From NCBI GenBank assembly GCA_030600745.1, contig JAUVLL010000060.1:1-11930 (forward strand): 11,930 bases of DNA. Direction: 5' to 3'. A program made the translations under genes and the position numbers. The DNA is from Spirochaetaceae bacterium (lineage in GTDB: Bacteria > Spirochaetota > Spirochaetia > B11-G9). The notes below the pieces were generated by a model. The model saw nothing but the letters and a program-made list of their open reading frames with translations, was not told where the DNA came from and did not search any database. Below are positions 6,662-11,930 of the stretch, in pieces. How positions within the stretch are numbered: the stretch's first letter is position 1; every line of letters starts with the position of its first letter.

Positions 6662-7849
6662 ATGAAGAAGATGATAGGTATTATAGTAGTTATAGCTATT
6701 TTAGGAGCAATTGTGTTTACATTTTCCAGTTATCTTGTTTCCACCAATAAAGCCGGTTACTATCAGATAATGCAGGCTGCAGTTACAGGTAGAATTACAG
6801 TCCATGACAAACCTGGAATGTACGGTAAATTCTTTGGAACAATTACAACCTATCAGATATCTGATATGAACTATTTCAGTAAATCTGACCTCGAAGGAGG
6901 GACCGGGGAAGGCGCCGCTCCTATCAAAGTTCGTTTTAACGATGGAGGAACCGCTGATATCTCAGGATCAATAAAATTCAGATTATCCCTAAAGGAAGAA
7001 AATCAGCTGCTTTTGCATCAGGATTTTAAATCTTACGACAAAATTCAGAGTGATCTTATTAGACAGGTAATCACCGAAGCACTAATGCAGACAGCAACCC
7101 TGATGAAAGCTGAAGAATCTTATTCAAGTAGAAGATCTGAATTTACTGCTCTGGCAGAGGAACAGATTCGAAGAGGAATTTTTGAAACCATTGCAGAAGA
7201 ACATATCTATACAAATCTTGAAGGTAAAGAGTTTATAGAAAGAACGGTTAAAGTTAAATATAATGATTCAGGCAAGGCTGTTGTAAGAAAAATATCCCCG
7301 TTTGTACGTTATAATATTGAAATCCTTCAGTTTGTAATTAAAGATATTGATTTTGATAAAACCATAGATGCCCTTATAGCTAAGAAAAAAGAAGCAGAAC
7401 AGCAGAGAATTGTAGCTCAGGCAAATGCAGAAAAAGCTAAACAGGATGCGATAACCGCAGAAGAACAGGGTAAAGCACGTATAGCTGTAGCAAGAGCAGA
7501 AGAGGAAGTATTAAAGATAAAAGCTGTTACCCAGGCAGAAAAAGAGTTTGCAGTTGCAAAACTTAACAGACAAAAAGCAGAAGAAGACGCAGCAGCAGAT
7601 CTTACAAAGAGGGAAGCAGAAGCACAGGGAGCCGCCTTACTGGTTCGTGCCGGATTAACTCCAAAAGATAAAGCGGAAATTGGAAAAGACACTGCAATAG
7701 GAATCGCAGCTGAACTTGCTAAAATTCAATTACCCGAAGTAATGATATTCGGCAGCGGAGACGGATCTCCAACAAATCCCTTCGATGCTATTGGCCTTGA
7801 AGCTTTTATGAATATTACAGAGAAAATTTCAAATTCAAAAGATGAATAA
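6662..7849 (+). CDS. Membrane-anchored SPFH/band 7 (flotillin-like) protein
   Basis: 395 residues. One N-terminal membrane helix (about residues 5-25) with almost no cytoplasmic tail is followed by an SPFH-type domain (about 30-235). A long Ala/Glu/Lys-rich helix (about 238-325), rich in AEEQ, QAEKE and KREAEAQG heptads, is typical of the coiled coil in flotillin and stomatin relatives. A helical tail (about 330-395) contains Gly-Ser-rich GSGDGSPTNPFDAIG. SPFH proteins assemble into large ring or cage complexes that enclose membrane proteins or organise lipid domains. This is the family's known behaviour; its partner here is inferred from the operon. The insertion DLEGGTGEGAAP (77-87) looks like a flexible loop. 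The start is set by AAGGAG (6650-6655), six bases before the ATG. It is the first gene of an operon with the DUF401 protein 12 bases downstream. No NfeD or FtsH gene, the usual SPFH partners, is adjacent. Confidence 0.85.
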   Translation: MKKMIGIIVVIAILGAIVFTFSSYLVSTNKAGYYQIMQAAVTGRITVHDKPGMYGKFFGTITTYQISDMNYFSKSDLEGGTGEGAAPIKVRFNDGGTADISGSIKFRLSLKEENQLLLHQDFKSYDKIQSDLIRQVITEALMQTATLMKAEESYSSRRSEFTALAEEQIRRGIFETIAEEHIYTNLEGKEFIERTVKVKYNDSGKAVVRKISPFVRYNIEILQFVIKDIDFDKTIDALIAKKKEAEQQRIVAQANAEKAKQDAITAEEQGKARIAVARAEEEVLKIKAVTQAEKEFAVAKLNRQKAEEDAAADLTKREAEAQGAALLVRAGLTPKDKAEIGKDTAIGIAAELAKIQLPEVMIFGSGDGSPTNPFDAIGLEAFMNITEKISNSKDE

Positions 7850-7861
7850 GGAACTATAGAT

Positions 7862-9136
7862 TTGGCAATACCTGTACTGATAAAAATTCTTGTTTCATTG
7901 AGCGTTATTCTGGTTGTTAACAAACTGGTAAAAAATCTTGCTGTCTCAATTCTTGCCGGGACAGTTACCCTTGCATTCTGGTCAGGTCATTCTATTACTA
8001 CAATTGTTTCTATCACCTGGGAAAAATTTTACAGCATAGACAGTGCTATGCTTTCGGCAATAATTTTTCTTGTTATCTGGCTTTCTTCCCAGATGGCCAA
8101 AGCCGGCGTAATGGGAGATCTGGTAAAAGCAATAAAAGTAAAACTTTCAGTAAAAGGAGCAATTGCCGTTCTTCCGGCAATTATTGGACTTCTCCCTATG
8201 CCTGGTGGTGCCATTTTCTCTGCACCCCTTGTTGATGACTGTGATGAAGAATCCTTAATAGATCCTATTCTAAAGACAAAAATAAACTATTGGTTCAGAC
8301 ATATCTGGGAATATACATGGCCGCTCTACCCGGGATTTATCCTGACGTCAGGAATAACAAACCTCCCTATATGGCAGCTTTTTCTTCTGGGACTTCCAAT
8401 GACCGGAGCAGCAGTAGTTACAGGATATTTTTTCCTCCTTCGAAATGTAAAAAATCAGGAAATTATCAGGGGAAAAGCTGAAAAAGGTATAATAAAGCTA
8501 ATCGCTCCAATAATAGTAGTTATAGTTGTTTATGTAGTTATTTTAATATTCTTTCCCGGAGTTTCTCAAATTAGCACATACCTGCCTATGAGCCTTGGAC
8601 TGATAAGCGCCATGATTCTTCTTCAGCTGGAAAGATCTATAACACTATCTGACTGGAAGGCAGTTATAATAAATATAAAACCTGTAATTATGGTTGTTAT
8701 TGTAGTACTGGTTGGTATTTACGGAGCTTTTATAGAGGCAAAAATGCCGAATGGTGTGCTATTGATAGATCAAATGAGAATGGAACTTGATAACCTGGGT
8801 ATACCTATTATTGCTCTGATAATGATAATCCCCTTCGTCAGCGGCCTTACAACAGGAATAACAGTAGGTTTTGCCGGAGCATCAATCCCGATTGCCATCT
8901 CCCTTCTGGGGTCTGCTCCTGCATTGTATCAGATTCTCTCCACCGTATCATTGGCATTCTCATTCGGTTTTATGGGTGTAATGATGTCACCGGTACATAT
9001 CTGTCTTATTGTTACAAATGAGCACTTCAAAACTAACCTGGCAAAAAGCCTGGCTTCTTTATCACCCCTGATAATTACAATGTTATTATTTGCAATTATC
9101 TATTCCCAGATTATAATAAAGGCCATTTTTTCATAA
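7862..9136 (+). CDS. DUF401 (COG1906) family transporter-like membrane protein
   Basis: 424 residues with roughly ten membrane segments. The first half carries LLPMPGGAIFSAPLVDD (110-126) and NYWFRHIWEYTWPLYPG (142-158), the hallmark I associate with DUF401. The second half has SGLTTGITVGFAGASIPI (327-344) and MMSPVHICLIVTNEHF (374-389), an inverted-topology echo of the first re-entrant region as in ion-transporter (IT) superfamily carriers. Function is not established for the family; an anion or carboxylate carrier is a reasonable inference. The start is TTG at 7862, with AAGGA (7848-7852, overlapping the SPFH stop codon) nine bases upstream; there is no ATG in a better place. It lies 12 bases after the SPFH gene and 12 bases before the small coiled-coil gene, so all three are surely co-transcribed. 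Confidence 0.85.
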   Translation: MAIPVLIKILVSLSVILVVNKLVKNLAVSILAGTVTLAFWSGHSITTIVSITWEKFYSIDSAMLSAIIFLVIWLSSQMAKAGVMGDLVKAIKVKLSVKGAIAVLPAIIGLLPMPGGAIFSAPLVDDCDEESLIDPILKTKINYWFRHIWEYTWPLYPGFILTSGITNLPIWQLFLLGLPMTGAAVVTGYFFLLRNVKNQEIIRGKAEKGIIKLIAPIIVVIVVYVVILIFFPGVSQISTYLPMSLGLISAMILLQLERSITLSDWKAVIINIKPVIMVVIVVLVGIYGAFIEAKMPNGVLLIDQMRMELDNLGIPIIALIMIIPFVSGLTTGITVGFAGASIPIAISLLGSAPALYQILSTVSLAFSFGFMGVMMSPVHICLIVTNEHFKTNLAKSLASLSPLIITMLLFAIIYSQIIIKAIFS

Positions 9137-9148
9137 AAGGATACTTAA

Positions 9149-9571
9149 ATGAGTAATACTGAAAAAATAAAGATGTCCGAAGAACAGGAAGAACTGGATG
9201 GTATTAAAAAAGAAATTTTAAGAGAGATAGGTGAATATAACAAGGAAAGAGATCAGATAAAATCCCTGCTGGGAAAATTAGGAGGCAAATCCTACTCAAA
9301 ACTGGATACAGTAATCAACATAGCATTCCTGCTGTTTATTAGTTTCTTCTTTGTACTCGAAATTACAACACATTGGCTCCCCTCTTTCATATCTTTAGAG
9401 GTAAGCGTACTTCTTGTATCGATCAAGATAGTCTGGATGATACATTCCCAGCATAAATTTAACCATTTTCAGTTTTGGATACTTAATTCCATTGAATACA
9501 GAATGAATCAAATAGCTGCCAGGATAAAAAAGATAGAAAAGGAGATTTCTTCTATTCAAAAATCGTTATAA
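9149..9571 (+). CDS. Small two-helix membrane protein with flanking coiled coils
   Basis: 140 residues. A charged N-terminal helix (about residues 5-45, rich in E and K: EEQEELDGIKKEILREIGEY) is followed by two membrane segments (about 54-76 and 81-99) and a basic amphipathic C-terminal helix (about 110-140). This hairpin arrangement puts both coiled coils in the cytoplasm. I recognise no family. The start has AAAGGA (9136-9141), seven bases before the ATG, and its ribosome site overlaps the DUF401 stop codon. Its close spacing to the SPFH and DUF401 genes suggests an accessory subunit of that complex, binding either the SPFH coiled coil or the transporter; this is inference from context only. 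Confidence 0.78.
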   Translation: MSNTEKIKMSEEQEELDGIKKEILREIGEYNKERDQIKSLLGKLGGKSYSKLDTVINIAFLLFISFFFVLEITTHWLPSFISLEVSVLLVSIKIVWMIHSQHKFNHFQFWILNSIEYRMNQIAARIKKIEKEISSIQKSL

Positions 9572-9591
9572 CCCGTAAGTGACAGGTTATA
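9567..9591. repeat. Inverted repeat TATAACC-N11-GGTTATA across the stop of the small membrane gene
   Basis: Perfect 7-bp arms at 9567-9573 and 9585-9591. The TAA stop (9569-9571) lies in the left arm. No T-run follows, so terminator function is uncertain; it may protect the 3' end of the operon mRNA. Confidence 0.35.
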
Positions 9592-9594
9592 CTA

Positions 9595-9696
9595 TTGAAA
9601 ATTAATCGCAAATATACTATTTTCTTTTTTGTATCTACCGTCCTCACTCCAAAAACCAGTACAACAGATATAGAACTAATAGATTGGGAAGAATAA
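9595..9696 (+). CDS. Possible 33-codon small ORF coupled to the M23 peptidase gene
   Basis: A TTG-started frame encodes 33 residues: a short basic start (MKINRKYT), a hydrophobic run (IFFFVSTVL) and an acidic end (IELIDWEE). Its TAA (9694-9696) overlaps the ATG of the peptidase gene by one base, the arrangement seen in translational coupling. Against it: a TTG start, only a weak AGG upstream (9584-9586), a hydrophobic stretch too short for a solid signal peptide, and a length that can arise by chance. It is the only content between the two larger genes. Confidence 0.25.
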   Translation: MKINRKYTIFFFVSTVLTPKTSTTDIELIDWEE

Positions 9697-11177
9697 TGGG
9701 AAAGGAAATTCACCATAATTGCATGAATATAGCAGAAAGAGCCCTGGAATGGCTTGGTTTAAATTCATCATACTCAAGTAAACCGACCAGGATAACAATA
9801 GATGGAGTTACTCCGGGAACATATACAATCAGCATACTATTAATAAATAGTAATGAACTTTTTATTCAGGAAATTATATCATCAGATTTGAGGGGACAGG
9901 TTATTTACCGCAGCTGGAACCTTAAAAAAACATCAATCTGGAAGATCTCAAGTATAGAAAAGCTGAATTTACCGGTTATGTACAAAGATATCGGATCTGA
10001 AACTGAAGATTTTATGGCTAGAATAGAGGTAATTTTAGCAATTCAGGCAAGCAGAGGTGCTTATTTTTCAGAAATTCCGGATCGGTCTGATAAAATTCTT
10101 GGTGTACTATTGCCATCAGACTCTATTACAAACAAAGGAAGTTTCCTTAATCGCCTTAATATGTTTCTTTCCAGATACTCAGCAGTCGTAATATCTTCCA
10201 CTGTTGCTTCCGGTATTATTATTCTTAGTATCATCTATATGTTTAATATTAATCGATTCCAAAAAACCATGGAGTCTTCCATTGAGGAATATTCCAGTCA
10301 GGTGGATCTAAAAGTAGATGATTTTTTTACCAATACGGAAGATGAGATTTATTTATTGGTTGATAATATTGAAAGTAATCAGAAAAATTTTGAGTTTGAC
10401 AGACATAATTCCTACCTGAATGTTATCCGTATGTCAGAGGAGTTAACAAGATATCTTCCTGCACGAAAAGAAGCATACAAGCTGATAGCAGGAAATATTG
10501 CTACAGCTGCTACATACAGCGAAGTTATATATGAAATATCAAGATTACCAACAGAAGAATATCAGGCAAGAATATTTTTAGCCACAAACAGGAATTCAGT
10601 GATTCCCCTTTCCAAATGGCACCCTGTGTTTTCCGACATGTTCTATCCTGTAAAACTGAACAATGAACAAAATGATGGAAAGGGATTCAGGGTAACAGAT
10701 GGATATATGACGGTCAGAGAAAACCCATTCGGCAGCGGTGGAGCAACTCCCCACTATGCTATCGATATTATTAATGTCAGCAATATATCCTATGTTGATC
10801 ACGCTGGTGAAATAATAAGAGAGGGTAATCCTCCTGGCAATATAGTAGCTGTTTATCCAGGAATGGTGGCTGATAAAGGAATGGACAGCAGGTATGGCCA
10901 CTTCATTACAGTAAACCATAGACTTTCTGAAGAAATTTCCTCACTTTACCCGGAAGCAACAGGTTGGGCTACATTTTATGCACACATGAAATCAGATTCA
11001 CCCCTTAAAACAGGTTTCTATGTTAATGCAAACCGGAAACTTGGAAATATTGGCAATACAGGACATTCAACCGGCCCCCATCTGCACTTCGAGGTAAGAA
11101 TCTACGAAAAATCGGGTATCTACCACGATGAAACGGGAAGATATAATAAAATCAATCCCTTTCCATCCCAGCAGTAA
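9696..11177 (+). CDS. Membrane-anchored M23 (LytM-type) metallopeptidase with cytoplasmic N-terminal domain
   Basis: 493 residues from ATG 9696; a TTG at 9684 would add four residues, but GGGAAG (9686-9691) favours the ATG. Residues 1-160 form an unrecognised soluble domain, probably cytoplasmic because no signal sequence precedes it. One membrane helix follows (about 163-184), then a helical, probably periplasmic linker (about 190-290) that may form a coiled coil. A C-terminal M23 domain has HYAID (His353, Asp357), FYAHM (His430) and HLHFE (His462, His464). These are the complete zinc-binding and catalytic set of the family, so it should be an active peptidoglycan endopeptidase cleaving stem-peptide cross-links. 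In family terms, M23 domains on a membrane stalk are often tied to cell division or elongation. It may be the last gene of the SPFH transcript, 124 bases after it, or be separate. Confidence 0.87.
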   Translation: MGKEIHHNCMNIAERALEWLGLNSSYSSKPTRITIDGVTPGTYTISILLINSNELFIQEIISSDLRGQVIYRSWNLKKTSIWKISSIEKLNLPVMYKDIGSETEDFMARIEVILAIQASRGAYFSEIPDRSDKILGVLLPSDSITNKGSFLNRLNMFLSRYSAVVISSTVASGIIILSIIYMFNINRFQKTMESSIEEYSSQVDLKVDDFFTNTEDEIYLLVDNIESNQKNFEFDRHNSYLNVIRMSEELTRYLPARKEAYKLIAGNIATAATYSEVIYEISRLPTEEYQARIFLATNRNSVIPLSKWHPVFSDMFYPVKLNNEQNDGKGFRVTDGYMTVRENPFGSGGATPHYAIDIINVSNISYVDHAGEIIREGNPPGNIVAVYPGMVADKGMDSRYGHFITVNHRLSEEISSLYPEATGWATFYAHMKSDSPLKTGFYVNANRKLGNIGNTGHSTGPHLHFEVRIYEKSGIYHDETGRYNKINPFPSQQ

Positions 11178-11196
11178 GGGCGCGGAAACCGCGCCC
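11178..11196. terminator. GC-rich hairpin between convergent genes, candidate bidirectional terminator
   Basis: GGGCGCGG (11178-11185), loop AAA, CCGCGCCC (11189-11196): a perfect, all-G/C 8-bp stem starting right after the peptidase stop codon. Neither strand has the T-run of a classical intrinsic terminator. Its position between two converging genes still favours a transcription-ending or RNA-protecting role for both. Confidence 0.6.
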
Positions 11197-11201
11197 CAAC
11201 G

Positions 11202-11930
11202 TTAAAAATCAAGAACAGATTCATCGTAATCAGCAGGAGCAACAAACCCTAACAGTTCGATACAGGTAGCAGCCAGCGCACTTATACCCAATCCCTCTTT
11301 AAGGGTAGACTTATACTCACCCGCCCCTGTTGGATCGTAAATAATACAGGGAACAGGATTCAGAGAATGGGATGTCTTTGCCTTTGGAGAACCATTCTCT
11401 TTAAAGACAACCTCACCTGTCTTTTTATTGTGTTCAAACATATCATCAGAGTTCCCGTGATCCGCACTGATCACCATTACACCACCTGCAGTTTCCACAA
11501 CCTGCTGTATCCTTCCAATACTCAAGTCAAGTGCTTCAAGAGAACATATAACAGCTTCGTAGTTCCCTGTATGACCAACCATATCTCCGTTGGGAAAATT
11601 CAGCTTAATAAAATCGTGTTCTCCACCTTCAATAGTTTCAATTACATTATCCGCTATCTCGGCACACTTCATCCATGGTCTCTGTTCAAAGGGAAGTATA
11701 TCAGAAGGGATTTCCACATAGGTTTCAAGTTCTTCACTGAATTTCCCACTTCTGTTTCCATTGAAAAAATAGGTTATGTGTCCAAACTTCTGGGTTTCGC
11801 TGATAGAGTACTGTTTCACACCGCTTGCAGTAAGATATTCACACATGGTTCGGTCGATGGAGGGGGGAGTAACCAGATATTGGGCCGGAACATGAAGATC
11901 TCCGTCATATTCCATCATTCCGGCATATTC
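11202..11930 (-). CDS. gpmI: 2,3-bisphosphoglycerate-independent phosphoglycerate mutase, N-terminus beyond window
   Basis: The frame is open to the window end; 242 residues of the C-terminal part are visible out of a usual 510-550. The enzyme interconverts 3- and 2-phosphoglycerate in glycolysis, in the cytoplasm, using two divalent metals (usually manganese) and a phosphoserine intermediate. Seen: QKFGHITYFFNGN, then NFPNGDMVGHTG with the Asp and His metal ligands, SADHGN with the next Asp-His pair, and KTSHSLNPVP with the last metal His. All C-terminal metal ligands of the family are present; the N-terminal Asp and catalytic Ser lie outside. An insertion-like stretch between ADHGN and TSHS (NSDDMFEHNKKTGEVVF) is typical of this family. 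Codons at the right edge (EYAGMMEYDGD) join smoothly with the visible part, so the gene continues rather than starts here. Convergent with the peptidase gene. Confidence 0.93.
   Translation of the reverse strand, partial: EYAGMMEYDGDLHVPAQYLVTPPSIDRTMCEYLTASGVKQYSISETQKFGHITYFFNGNRSGKFSEELETYVEIPSDILPFEQRPWMKCAEIADNVIETIEGGEHDFIKLNFPNGDMVGHTGNYEAVICSLEALDLSIGRIQQVVETAGGVMVISADHGNSDDMFEHNKKTGEVVFKENGSPKAKTSHSLNPVPCIIYDPTGAGEYKSTLKEGLGISALAATCIELLGFVAPADYDESVLDF

Noticed and set aside
7417..7692. A 91-codon open frame on the minus strand inside the SPFH gene
   Set aside because: It is the antisense shadow of the Ala/Glu-rich coiled coil, giving a low-complexity Ser/Ala protein, with no independent ribosome site.
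9595..9618. TTGAAA and TATACT as a promoter for the M23 gene
   Set aside because: The spacer is only 12 bases, too short for a sigma70-type promoter.
9684..9695. TTG at 9684 as the start of the M23 peptidase
   Set aside because: It adds only four residues, and GGGAAG at 9686-9691 is placed correctly for the ATG at 9696 instead.
10596..10919. A 107-codon minus-strand frame inside the M23 peptidase gene
   Set aside because: It lies opposite the well-supported catalytic domain and has no recognisable features.

Overview
The window is AT-rich, densely coded bacterial chromosome carrying eleven confident protein genes, two of them cut by the window edges. I see no tRNA, rRNA, CRISPR array, insertion sequence or integrase. 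The gene families suggest a free-living spirochaete of the Spirochaetaceae type. The pointers are a secreted protein that looks like the DUF2259 family, a divergent dicarboxylate/amino-acid symporter, a 2,3-bisphosphoglycerate-independent phosphoglycerate mutase, a long GH13 enzyme with a helical tail, and a dolichol-kinase-like protein. This assignment is inference from family memory, not a search result.

Left block (1-3964, plus strand): the C-terminal 682 codons of a GH13 alpha-amylase-family enzyme overlap by one base (TAATG) with a degenerate short-chain-dehydrogenase-like protein. A divergent DAACS-family symporter follows 32 bases later. A U-tailed hairpin lies in the last codons of the dehydrogenase-like gene and may attenuate or end the first transcript.

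Middle block (3984-6261): a secreted DUF2259-like protein on the minus strand is divergent from an unrecognised eight-helix membrane protein on the plus strand, with a 182-base shared promoter region. The membrane protein may be read from a leaderless mRNA. It converges, with a two-base gap, on a minus-strand dolichol/phytol-kinase-like membrane protein.

A 400-base non-coding stretch (6262-6661) holds three perfect short inverted repeats and a plausible promoter. It leads into a tight plus-strand operon: a membrane-anchored SPFH (band 7/flotillin-like) protein, a DUF401 (COG1906) transporter-like membrane protein starting at TTG, and a small two-helix coiled-coil membrane protein. The gaps between them are 12 bases each. 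This SPFH-DUF401-small-protein module is the best candidate here for an undescribed system: a flotillin-type scaffold apparently dedicated to one transporter.

Right block: a membrane-anchored M23 (LytM-type) metallopeptidase with an unrecognised cytoplasmic N-terminal domain, possibly coupled to a 33-codon small ORF upstream. It converges on gpmI, whose C-terminal 242 codons are in the window. A GC-rich eight-base-pair hairpin separates them.
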